From Hyphomicrobiales bacterium (GTDB lineage: Bacteria > Pseudomonadota > Alphaproteobacteria > Rhizobiales > Phreatobacteraceae): a stretch of DNA of 64,000 bases. Position 1 is the stretch's first letter. Each line of letters starts with the position of its first letter. The stretch is taken from assembly GCA_017304475.1 (NCBI GenBank), contig JAFKKV010000013.1:332664-396663 (forward strand), in the 5' to 3' direction. Shown here piece after piece: positions 1 through 7,268 of the stretch. Position numbers and translations under genes: made by a program. The notes under the pieces are model-generated. The model was not told the origin of the DNA. It did not search any database and saw only the letters and a program-made list of their open reading frames with translations.

Positions 1-259
1 AGATGCGGTCGTCGATGCGGGCGAGCAGGTCGCCCTTGCGGACCACCATATAGTCCTGCACCGCGACTTCCGTGACATAACCGGGGATCTGCGGGCTGAG
101 CAGGGTCACCTGTCCCTTCACATAGGCATTGTTGGTGCTCTGCACCGCCGACTGGAACGGCGGCAATTGCCAGGCGAACAGCACCAGGAGGACGCCGGCG
201 AGGCCGACGATCAGGGCGGGAAAGACGGTTTTCAGCCGTGGAAACTGGGCAAGGGACAT
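1..259 (-). CDS. HlyD/EmrA-family membrane fusion protein, N-terminal part (runs off the left edge)
   Basis: Periplasmic adaptor of a tripartite drug-efflux pump, joining an inner-membrane transporter to an outer-membrane channel. Only the first 86 residues are in the window. A short cytoplasmic start (MSLAQFPRLK) is followed by one hydrophobic segment (about residues 13-31). Next comes the start of a biotinyl-lipoyl-like region, with the N-x-AYVKG and ISPQIPGYV-like pattern usual in EmrA proteins (here NNAYVKG and LSPQIPGYV). It lies 25 nt downstream of the MFS gene on the same strand, so it completes a marR-emrB-emrA-like operon. The family call is firm; the substrate is unknown. Confidence 0.85.
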   Translation of the reverse strand, partial: MSLAQFPRLKTVFPALIVGLAGVLLVLFAWQLPPFQSAVQSTNNAYVKGQVTLLSPQIPGYVTEVAVQDYMVVRKGDLLARIDDRI

Positions 260-284
260 GGCGGCACTTCTCGGTTCGACAGGG

Positions 285-1931
285 TCAGGCGGGTTTGAGC
301 GCCGGCGGCCGCGAGGCGCCGACGGCGTCGATGATCATGTGGGCGACCAGGGCGGCAATGCCGAACAGGGCCATCGCGAAAACCAGCAGGAAGAGGTCGT
401 TATAGGCGAGCACATTGGCCTCTTGGGTCGCCAGCCGGCCGAGCGCCGCGACGCCCTGGGCGTCGCGCAGCGCACCGTCCTGCAGGACCTTGGAATAGCC
501 CGTGCCATAGGTCTGGACCCGCTGGGCGACGACCGGATCGGTCAGCGTCAGCGCGCCGGACAGGATGTTCGAGTGGAATTTCTCGCGAATGGTCACGAAG
601 GTGCCGAGCACCGCCGAGCCGAGCAGGCCGCCGATCGTCTGCGAGCCCAGGAACACCGCCAGGAAGCTGAGAATGTAGCTCGGTCCACGCTGCAGCGCCT
701 TGACCAGGCCGGCGACCATGGACGGCGCCAGGAAGATGGCCCCGGCAAAGGCCATCATCGCCTGGCTCAGATAGAATTGCGCGGGGCGGGTCAGATTGGT
801 CGCCTGGGCGTCCATCCAGGCCGCGGCTGCGATCAGCACGAGGGCGGCAAGATGCAGCATCTGCACCCGCGCCGGCTGAACGACCAGGCTGGTGAAGGCA
901 TAACCCGCGACGGTCGCGGCCGCCGCGATCCAGAACAGCGGGATCATCTGGTCGTTCTGCAGGCCGAGCGTATTGAACAGGCCGACCGCGCCGACCGATT
1001 GCTCTGACAGCAGCACGCGAAACAGCATGAGCGCGCCGGTAAAGGCCAGCATCTCGCGCGACGCGAGCCAGCGCAGATCGATGATCGGATTGGCACGGTT
1101 GAGTTCGACCGCGGAGAACAAGGCGAGCGCACCGATGCCGAGCGCCAGCAGCACGCCGAGCCAGGGGGCCTCGAACCACCAATAGGCGCGGCCGAGCGCC
1201 AGCACCAGGATCAGCGAGCCGGTGCCGATGGCGAGCAGCGGAAAGCTGACGAGATCGGCCCGGTCGAACACCTTCATGCGCGGCGGATGGGTCAGCGGCA
1301 AGGTGAGGATGACGCAAAGGCTCATCAAAGCGAGCCCGGTTTCCAGGAGATAGAGGCCGTGCCACTCGCCGATCTCCAGGAGCTCCGGCGAGACGACGCG
1401 CGACAGCGGCACGGCGAGCTGGGCGCCGAGCAGGCCGAAACAGACGCCGACGGCCAGGCGTTTCGCCTCCGGCGCCTTTTCCAGCATGTAGAAGAAGGCC
1501 AGCGTGCTGAGCGGCGCGGCGACGAAGCCCATCACCGCGCGGACCGTGACGGCCGAACGGAGGTCGTTGCTGAACAGATGGGCGAAGGCCACCAGGACAT
1601 AGACGGCCAGGCCGATTTCGGCGAAGCGCCGCAGGCCGAACTGGGTGCGCATCTTGTAGAGCAGCATCATGCCGGTGATGTTGGTGGCCATATAGGCGGC
1701 GACCAGCCAGTTGCTTTCGAGCTGGGTGATGCCGAGCGCGCCCTGAATGCCGGTCAGGTTGACCGCCACCAGGTTGAGGCCGAGCCCCTGGGTCAGGCCG
1801 AGCAGCAGGGACGAGGCGGCATAGGTCGCGAAGACCAGGGGCGAGGCTGCCGGGGCGGCCGGTGGCTGTGCGGCCGGAACCGCAGCCGGCGGGGCTTCCG
1901 CTTCGGCGCGATCGAGCGTTGTCGCGGTCAT
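285..1931 (-). CDS. MFS drug transporter, DHA2 (EmrB-like) family
   Basis: Proton-driven multidrug exporter of the inner membrane, 548 aa, about the usual length for 14-helix DHA2 proteins. An Ala/Pro-rich cytoplasmic N-terminus (residues 1-30) precedes the first helix. Many hydrophobic segments follow, separated by short charged loops such as KMRTQFGLRR. The start ATG overlaps the stop of the marR gene in an ATGA, showing translational coupling. The adaptor gene follows on the same strand. By analogy with EmrRAB it probably exports amphipathic toxic compounds through the MFS-HlyD pair, under control of the MarR protein. The substrate cannot be read from the sequence. Confidence 0.9.
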   Translation of the reverse strand: MTATTLDRAEAEAPPAAVPAAQPPAAPAASPLVFATYAASSLLLGLTQGLGLNLVAVNLTGIQGALGITQLESNWLVAAYMATNITGMMLLYKMRTQFGLRRFAEIGLAVYVLVAFAHLFSNDLRSAVTVRAVMGFVAAPLSTLAFFYMLEKAPEAKRLAVGVCFGLLGAQLAVPLSRVVSPELLEIGEWHGLYLLETGLALMSLCVILTLPLTHPPRMKVFDRADLVSFPLLAIGTGSLILVLALGRAYWWFEAPWLGVLLALGIGALALFSAVELNRANPIIDLRWLASREMLAFTGALMLFRVLLSEQSVGAVGLFNTLGLQNDQMIPLFWIAAAATVAGYAFTSLVVQPARVQMLHLAALVLIAAAAWMDAQATNLTRPAQFYLSQAMMAFAGAIFLAPSMVAGLVKALQRGPSYILSFLAVFLGSQTIGGLLGSAVLGTFVTIREKFHSNILSGALTLTDPVVAQRVQTYGTGYSKVLQDGALRDAQGVAALGRLATQEANVLAYNDLFLLVFAMALFGIAALVAHMIIDAVGASRPPALKPA

Positions 1932-2404
1932 GACACGGGCTCGGGAACCGGTGCCATGGCGGCGGCCGACGACGCCGTCAGAGCGACGAGGTTGCGCGAC
2001 ACCTGGGCGAGCACGCGATCGGCGATCGCCAGCTCCTGCGGATCGATGTCGCGCAGCACATCGACGCGCATCTGGTCGATGATCTCGACGACCTTGTCGG
2101 CGACCGGCCGGCCCTTCGCGGTCAGCACGATATCCTTGGCGCGACGATCGGTTTCGGAGGGCAGGCGCGCGATATAGCCGATCTGTTCGAGGCTATCGAA
2201 CAGGCGGACGGCGGTCGAATGCTCGACCTCCAGAAAGGCGGTGAGTTCCGCCTGGCTCACCGGCCGCTCGGCCGAGACCAGATTGAGCAGAATACGTCCG
2301 CGCGCCAGCGTCAGGTCGAGCGCCTTCAGGCGCAGGTCGAAACAGGTCCGCATGCAGCGCGACGCCAGCGCCAGATTGCGCATGAAATCCTTGTACGCGT
2401 CCAT
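1928..2404 (-). CDS. MarR-family transcriptional regulator of the efflux operon
   Basis: Ligand-responsive winged-helix repressor, 158 aa, the normal MarR size. I chose the ATG at 2404 because GGGAGG sits about 6 nt upstream; an open frame continues to 2593 but crosses the palindromic promoter region. The wing and recognition-helix region reads LTAFLEVEHSTAVRLFDSLE, followed by the usual RxxxxxDRRAKDIVLT wing (here SETDRRAKDIVLT). It is the first gene of the operon with the MFS and HlyD genes. Two palindromes just upstream are likely autoregulatory operators. The inducer is unknown. Confidence 0.88.
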   Translation of the reverse strand: MDAYKDFMRNLALASRCMRTCFDLRLKALDLTLARGRILLNLVSAERPVSQAELTAFLEVEHSTAVRLFDSLEQIGYIARLPSETDRRAKDIVLTAKGRPVADKVVEIIDQMRVDVLRDIDPQELAIADRVLAQVSRNLVALTASSAAAMAPVPEPVS

Positions 2405-2431
2405 GGCGGCCTCCCGGGTGATATATGCCCA

Positions 2432-2468
2432 TACACAATGTGTAAAAGACATATTGTAGGAAGCTACA
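2432..2468. promoter_or_regulatory. Two palindromes upstream of marR, candidate MarR operators
   Basis: TACACAATGTGTA (2432-2444) is a perfect palindrome with a 1-bp centre. TGTAG-GAAG-CTACA (2455-2468) is a second dyad 10 bp further upstream. The stretch is AT-rich compared with its surroundings and lies 28-64 bp before the marR start, where a repressor would cover the promoter. That MarR binds here is inference from position and symmetry. Confidence 0.55.
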
Positions 2469-2590
2469 TATATTTCAAGAGACCGGCCTGTCCAGCGCTT
2501 CGCGCGGGTGATCACGTCGATGTGTGGGGGAATGGGAGTGGTCGGTGGAAAGGACCCGCAGCTGTGGAGGTCGCAAGCGAAAAGCACAGC

Positions 2591-2768
2591 CAAATCAACC
2601 CTCTCCCAGAGGGAGAGGGTGGCGCCGTCAGGCGCCGGGTGAGGGGCGTAAGCTCTCAGAACTGGTGCCGATGCTCACGCTGCAGGCCGCCCATCCGGAG
2701 ATGGACGTCCCCTCACCCGGCAGCTGACGCTGCCACCCTCTCCCTTTGGGAGAGGGTTGATTCCGCTG
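2591..2768. repeat. Paired inverted intergenic repeat (REP-like)
   Basis: Two copies of a short element face each other. The first (2591-2649) reads CAACCCTCTCCCAGAGGGAG and then GGGTGGCGCC...GGGTGAGGGG. The second (2707-2768) is its near reverse complement, CCCCTCACCCGG...GAGAGGGTTGATT. Each copy also holds its own small hairpins (CCTCTCCCAGAGGGAGAGG; GGCGCCGTCAGGCGCC). It fills most of the 413-bp gap between marR and the cupin gene. Elements of this kind are common between genes in Rhizobiales genomes. No coding function seen. Confidence 0.75.
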
Positions 2769-2817
2769 CGCTTTCCGGCTTTTCCAACCTGCCGACGACA
2801 GCCCGCCGCGCCCCGCC

Positions 2818-3456
2818 TCACCCCACCGGGCGCTCGCCGAACAGGCGCAGGTTGACCGCCCGGGGCATGGCCGCATCGGCCGGGGTGGCGGGGATGAAGG
2901 AGCTCAATCCCCCGGCAAGCTCGGCCGGCAGCAGCATGACGCGCACGAAGATGTTGGTGCCGCCGCTGATATTGGTGCCGATGACGGTTTCATGCCCGCT
3001 CTCGAACCAGGCGCCGGCGGCGCTGATCCGGTCGAGCGCATCGCCGACCTCGGCGCGCAGCAGGCCATGCTCGAGCCGGCGGATGCCCGGTCCGCGATGG
3101 CGGTGAGCCGGCGTCTGGGCGCCGGCCTGGGACTCCACCCGGTCGGCCCGCAGGATATGCGGGCCGTCGTCGACAATGGCGATGCGCGACAGCACCGGCG
3201 ACAGGCCGGCATCGAAACGCAGCGGCAGCGAGCTCGGCGCGATCTCGTAGAGCCAGGCATTGCCGGTGCTGGTGATCCGGTCGCCAGCCGCGGCGAAGGC
3301 CCCCTCGCCCGGCGCGACCGGCTCGGTCTTGCCGCCCGCAGCCACCACGGCCTCGCCCCGCTCGGCATAGAGAAAGGCAAATGATCGCTCCTGCACGGCG
3401 CAGGCCGCACCCGAACCGAGATCATAGACGGTCATCCGCCAGTGCTGTCCGCTCAT
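2818..3456 (-). CDS. Cupin-fold protein of unknown function
   Basis: 212 aa, soluble, no signal peptide. It looks like two cupin half-barrels. The N-terminal half carries RGEAVVAAGG...VAPGEGAFAAAG, the C-terminal half HRHRGPGIRRLEHGLLRAEVG with possible metal ligands (two His and a Glu). AGGAG lies 7 nt before the chosen ATG. It is downstream of and co-oriented with the kynurenine-formamidase-like gene (43-nt gap) and probably shares its mRNA. The substrate is unknown; the role is probably a small-molecule enzyme or isomerase in the same catabolic unit. The cupin call rests on pattern only. Confidence 0.65.
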   Translation of the reverse strand: MSGQHWRMTVYDLGSGAACAVQERSFAFLYAERGEAVVAAGGKTEPVAPGEGAFAAAGDRITSTGNAWLYEIAPSSLPLRFDAGLSPVLSRIAIVDDGPHILRADRVESQAGAQTPAHRHRGPGIRRLEHGLLRAEVGDALDRISAAGAWFESGHETVIGTNISGGTNIFVRVMLLPAELAGGLSSFIPATPADAAMPRAVNLRLFGERPVG

Positions 3457-3499
3457 CGTTCACTCCTGCCTCTGGACCGTCCCGCGCGAACGGGGCCGG

Positions 3500-4390
3500 T
3501 CAGGCCTGCTTCGCCCGCTTGACGACCGCGCTCAGGATCGGTGTACCCGGCTCGATATATTCGTTGAGAATATCGAAATGGCCCCAACGCGGCAGGGTGT
3601 GAACTTCCGGGTTCATGCCGCTGCGATGCAGATGATGGGCGTAGCGGTAGCTCTGGTCGATCCATTGCCAGGGCTCCAGGCCGCCGACGAAGACGGTCGC
3701 CGGGCATTTGGCGAAGACCGGCCGGCGCTCGACGTCCCGGCGCAGCGCGATCTCCTCGGTCAGCTGGACCTGGGCATTGACCGTGGTGGCCATGACCGGG
3801 CGGGGGTCGTAGATGCCGCTGATCAGCACCGCACCGACGATGAAGGACGGGTCGACACCTCGCGCCGCCCAGTCATGGGCCATGGCCTCGGCGGTCAGAT
3901 GAGCGCCCGCCGAATGGCCGGACAGGCTGATGCGCCCGGGGTCGCCGCCGAAGCCCGACGCCTCGCGCCGGACCCAGTCGACAGCCGCAATCGCCGAGGT
4001 CGCGACACCGTCGAGGGTCGAGGCCGGACAGAGCTCGTAATTGGCGACCACGGTGGTGATGCCCGCTTCGACCAGCCGTCGGGCCACGAAGGCGAAATTC
4101 TGCTTGTCCTGGGCGCGCCAGTAGCCGCCGTGAAAGAAGATGTGGACCGGCGCCGCGCCGGCCGCGCCGGCAGCCGCGGGATAGACGTCAACGCGATGCA
4201 GGGGATGTTCGCCATAGGCGAGATCGGCCCGGCAGGCCAGCGTCGCCCGCGCCTCGGCATTGGCGGCCTGCCGCCCCACCTGGGCCTCGGCGTAATTCGG
4301 AAAGGCGGCCTGGGGATTGTACTGGAACTCGTGTTCCTGCGCCGAGAGCCCCGACCAGAGCGGTTGATTCGAAGTCATGTCCATATCCAT
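3500..4390 (-). CDS. Alpha/beta hydrolase, kynurenine formamidase (arylformamidase)-like
   Basis: Predicted cytoplasmic hydrolase of an N-acyl or ester bond, 296 aa from the chosen start. HGGYW at residues 87-91 is the oxyanion-loop motif typical of the kynurenine formamidase/BNA7 group. GHSAG at 158-162 gives the nucleophile Ser160; an Asp and the His of a GHFD-like segment near the C-terminus could complete the triad. The start is uncertain: clustered ATGs lie at 4390, 4384 and 4378, and an open frame reaches 4471, none with a strong ribosome site. It diverges from the GntR gene. No kynureninase or tryptophan dioxygenase is nearby, so a true kynurenine role is doubtful. Confidence 0.75.
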   Translation of the reverse strand: MDMDMTSNQPLWSGLSAQEHEFQYNPQAAFPNYAEAQVGRQAANAEARATLACRADLAYGEHPLHRVDVYPAAAGAAGAAPVHIFFHGGYWRAQDKQNFAFVARRLVEAGITTVVANYELCPASTLDGVATSAIAAVDWVRREASGFGGDPGRISLSGHSAGAHLTAEAMAHDWAARGVDPSFIVGAVLISGIYDPRPVMATTVNAQVQLTEEIALRRDVERRPVFAKCPATVFVGGLEPWQWIDQSYRYAHHLHRSGMNPEVHTLPRWGHFDILNEYIEPGTPILSAVVKRAKQA

Positions 4391-4577
4391 CCAGGTGACG
4401 CGATGACGGGGATGCGCCCGGCCGACCGGGCCTGACAAGCCTGCCTGCCCCATGGCAGCACCGACCTGCACGCGGGCTTCGGCGAAAGCCCTTGACCATT
4501 ATGATCCAATGACAACCAATCGCCGATCATTCGGCCCGATCCGGGCGCCGGTCGCGGCGCTTTTGAACAATCAAAGC

Positions 4578-4597
4578 AAATGGTGTATCCATCATTT
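4578..4597. promoter_or_regulatory. Candidate FadR/GntR-type operator
   Basis: AAATGGTGTATCCATCATTT holds TGG-N5-CCA in an imperfect dyad with AAA/TTT flanks. It lies 29 bp before the GntR start and in the divergent region shared with the hydrolase gene. FadR-subfamily regulators often bind TGGT-N3-ACCA-type sites. Assignment is inference. Confidence 0.45.
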
Positions 4598-4625
4598 GCG
4601 GCGGTGGAACCAAATCAGACCAAGC

Positions 4626-5345
4626 ATGCTCGAGACCTTGCGCAAATCCCCCGAAGAGCCCAGCACGCGGGTCAAGTCCGACTCCGACAGCCAGGCGATC
4701 TACCAGAGCCTCAGGGGCTCGATCGTCGAGGGCCGGCTGCGCTCGGGCACACGGCTGCCGACCGAGCGGGCGCTGGCGAGCCGCTTTGGTGCTGCACGCA
4801 ACACCGTGCGCAAGACGATGAACATGCTGGTCAGCGAAGGCCTGATCATCCGCCATGTCGGCCGCGGCACTTTCGTGGCGCGGGATGTCGCCAAGGGCGC
4901 CGAGGCCGTTGCCGAGGCACCGGACTTCAGCCTGGGCGAATTGCTCGAGGCCCGCCTGATGTTCGAGCCCATGCTGGCCGAGCTGGTTGCCGAGCGGGCG
5001 ACCGATGCCGACCTCGCCGGGCTCTCGGCCTATCTGGAGGCGCTGCGCAACGCGGCGACCTGGACCGAGTTCAAGGAAGCCAAATATGCCATGCACCTGG
5101 CCATCGTCCGGGCCTCGCGCAACAATTTCCTGATCTCGATGTTCGAGGCGATCATCGCCTCGCGCCGCAAATCCGGCTGGGGCCGGCCGGGCGGCCATCC
5201 GCTGCCGATCAGCGCGGTCAGGGAAGTCGCCGCGCGCGACAATGCGGCGATCGTCGAGGCCTTGCGCAGCCGCGACGCGGCGGCCGCCCGTGACGCGATC
5301 CGGGCCTATCTGCTGCGCACCCTGATGTCGGTCAGCGACAGCTGA
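4626..5345 (+). CDS. GntR-family regulator, FadR (FCD) subfamily
   Basis: DNA-binding regulator responding to an organic-acid ligand, 239 aa, typical for the subfamily. The N-terminal winged helix contains RSGTRLPTERALASRFGAA and VRKTMNMLVSEGLIIRHVGRGTF. The C-terminal helical FCD domain begins near FSLGELLEARLMFEP and includes the HLAIVRASRN region, whose His usually helps bind a metal. It sits between the hydrolase/cupin pair and the Dpp-type operon, converging on the latter with an 18-nt gap. It is the obvious candidate to control the island. The ATG at 4626 was chosen because upstream sequence looks like promoter. Confidence 0.88.
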   Translation: MLETLRKSPEEPSTRVKSDSDSQAIYQSLRGSIVEGRLRSGTRLPTERALASRFGAARNTVRKTMNMLVSEGLIIRHVGRGTFVARDVAKGAEAVAEAPDFSLGELLEARLMFEPMLAELVAERATDADLAGLSAYLEALRNAATWTEFKEAKYAMHLAIVRASRNNFLISMFEAIIASRRKSGWGRPGGHPLPISAVREVAARDNAAIVEALRSRDAAAARDAIRAYLLRTLMSVSDS

Positions 5346-5362
5346 GGGCATGAGCGGCCGGC

Positions 5363-6223
5363 TCACCGCCGGTCCATCCGCCGCTGCAACCCGCGGCCGA
5401 CCAGCATCAGCGCCAGTGCGGTCACCAGGATCGCCAGGCCCGGAAAAGCCGACATCCAGGGCGCGAGCAGGATGTAGTCCTTGCCCTGCTGCAGGATGGC
5501 GCCCCAGTCGGGCGTCGGCGGCTGCACGCCGAGACCGAGAAAGCCGAGCGCCGACTGGATCTGCAGCACCAGCGGGAACAGCACCATGCATTGCACCAGG
5601 ACCAGCGGCAGCACGTTGCGCATGACGTGGTGGAACAGGATCCACGGTTCCGACAGGCCGATGCTGCGGGCCGCCTCGACATAGGTCAGGCCGGCTTCCG
5701 CCAAGGCGCCGGAACGGGCGATGCGGAAGAAGACGGGGACGTAGACAATCGTCAGGGCGAAAACCAGGTTGACCGTCTTCGGCCCGAGAATGCCTGTTAC
5801 CATGACGCCGAGAATGATCGGCGGGAAGCTCAGGATGACGTCGATCAGCCGGCCGAGCAGCATGTCGATACGGCCGCCGACAAAACCCGAGATAATACCG
5901 AAGCCGCCGCCGATCACCGCCGCCGCGATCAGCGCGCTGGCGCAGATCGACAAGGTGATGCGGGCGCCATAGGCGACCCGCGCCAGGATATCGCGGCCGA
6001 CATCGTCGGTGCCGAAGGGATGCAGGGCGGAGGGCGCCTCCATCGCCTTGTCGACGCTGATGGTCAGCGGCGAATGGGCGGTGAACAGGCCGGGAAACAG
6101 CACCACCAGCAGGACGAAGGCGAGCAGGATCAGGCCAAGGGCGAGGTCCGGCTCGCGCCGCATGCGCCTGGCGATCAGCGTAAGGCGTCCGGGGGACTGC
6201 GCGGAGAGGCTCATCTCAGTCAT
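5363..6223 (-). CDS. ABC transporter permease, DppC/OppC type
   Basis: Second inner-membrane permease of a peptide/nickel-type importer, 286 aa. An N-terminal cytoplasmic tail is followed by TM1 (LILLAFVLLVVLFPGLF) and a five-helix core. The ATPase-coupling EAA loop reads YVEAARSIGLSEPWILFHHV. The start lies 8 nt downstream of the dppB-like stop, so the two are translated from one mRNA. It is the last gene of the long operon running from the enolase gene. Family members import oligopeptides, but many carry sugars, opines or other organics. The catabolic neighbours make a non-peptide substrate quite possible. Confidence 0.92.
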   Translation of the reverse strand: MTEMSLSAQSPGRLTLIARRMRREPDLALGLILLAFVLLVVLFPGLFTAHSPLTISVDKAMEAPSALHPFGTDDVGRDILARVAYGARITLSICASALIAAAVIGGGFGIISGFVGGRIDMLLGRLIDVILSFPPIILGVMVTGILGPKTVNLVFALTIVYVPVFFRIARSGALAEAGLTYVEAARSIGLSEPWILFHHVMRNVLPLVLVQCMVLFPLVLQIQSALGFLGLGVQPPTPDWGAILQQGKDYILLAPWMSAFPGLAILVTALALMLVGRGLQRRMDRR

Positions 6224-6231
6224 GGCAGCAC

Positions 6232-7176
6232 CTAGCTCAGCCGGACGCGCGGATCGATGACCCGGTAGAGGAGGTCGATCGCCAGATTGACCAGCATGGC
6301 GATCACCACGACCACCAGGAGACCGGCCTGCAGGACGGGATAGTCGCGCGTCTCGATCGAGGACAGCAGCAGGCGGCCAAGGCCCGGCAGCGCGAAGAGG
6401 CTTTCGATGATCACCGCCCCGCCGAGGATCTGGATCAGGATCAGGCCCATGAAGGTGACCAGGGGGATCGCGATATTGCGCAGCACATGCTTGAAGAAGA
6501 CGATGCGGGTGGGCACGCCCTTGGCGATGGCGGTGCGGACATAGTCCTGGCCGAAGGCGGCGACCACGCTCTGGCGGACGAACTGGCTGTAGGCGGCCGC
6601 CTGCAGCAAAGCGAGGCTGAGGATCGGCAACGCCATGATCGAGGCATTCTCGGCGAGCGACTCGGTCGGCGGCACATACATCAGCGGCGGCGACCAGTCG
6701 AAGGCGGCGGAGACGCCGACCAGCAGCATCAGGCCGATCCAGAACACCGGGGCGGCGAGGCCGAGCAGATTGAAGGTCTGGATGATCCGGTCGAGCCAGC
6801 GCCCCTCATAGATGGCCGCGACGACGCCGAGCGGCACGCCGATGCCGGTCGCCACCAGCAGCGTCACGAAAGCGAGCTGCAAGGTCACGCCGAGCGCCGA
6901 GGAGATCATGCCGAGGACCGGCTGGCCACGGGTCCAGCTGGTGCCGAAATCGGCGGTGACGACATGGCCGAGCCAGCCGAGATATTGCTGCCAGACCGGC
7001 TGATCCAGGCCGAAGAACTCGCGCAGCGCCCTGGCCGCGACGGGATCGCTGGTCTGGCCGAGCATCTGGCCGACGACGTCGCCCGGCACGCTGCGCACCA
7101 GCAGGAAGACGACGACGGAGGCCAGGATCGCGGTGACGATCGAGGCGGCCAGCCGTTTTGCGAGATAAGCGCCCAT
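6232..7176 (-). CDS. ABC transporter permease, DppB/OppB type
   Basis: First permease of the peptide/nickel-type importer, 314 aa, normal length. TM1 is SIVTAILASVVVFLLVRSVP, followed by the family signature PGDVVGQMLGQ. The EAA loop reads DYVRTAIAKGVPTRIVFFKH. The last helix ends in IDLLYRVIDPRVR, the hallmark C-terminus of DppB proteins. It is preceded by the substrate-binding protein gene with a strong hairpin between them, and followed at 8 nt by the DppC-type gene. Confidence 0.93.
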   Translation of the reverse strand: MGAYLAKRLAASIVTAILASVVVFLLVRSVPGDVVGQMLGQTSDPVAARALREFFGLDQPVWQQYLGWLGHVVTADFGTSWTRGQPVLGMISSALGVTLQLAFVTLLVATGIGVPLGVVAAIYEGRWLDRIIQTFNLLGLAAPVFWIGLMLLVGVSAAFDWSPPLMYVPPTESLAENASIMALPILSLALLQAAAYSQFVRQSVVAAFGQDYVRTAIAKGVPTRIVFFKHVLRNIAIPLVTFMGLILIQILGGAVIIESLFALPGLGRLLLSSIETRDYPVLQAGLLVVVVIAMLVNLAIDLLYRVIDPRVRLS

Positions 7177-7228
7177 CGAACTCTTCGGCTGTTGGATCTT
7201 CGGCTGTTGAAACGGGTCTCGCGAACGA

Positions 7229-7263
7229 GGCCCTGCGCGCGGCGACGGGCCGCGCGCAGGGCC
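7229..7263 (-). other. Intra-operon hairpin between the binding-protein and permease genes
   Basis: Arms GGCCCTGCGCGCGG and CCGCGCGCAGGGCC form a perfect 14-bp stem with a 7-nt loop. No U-run follows on the minus strand, so it is not a classic terminator. Such stems after binding-protein genes often shield the upstream mRNA from 3' decay, raising binding-protein yield relative to permeases. That role is inference. Confidence 0.6.
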
Positions 7264-7268
7264 GGAAG

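Noticed and set aside
3500..4390. Tryptophan-kynurenine pathway
   Set aside because: Only the formamidase-like hydrolase is present; no tryptophan dioxygenase, kynureninase or kynurenine monooxygenase nearby.
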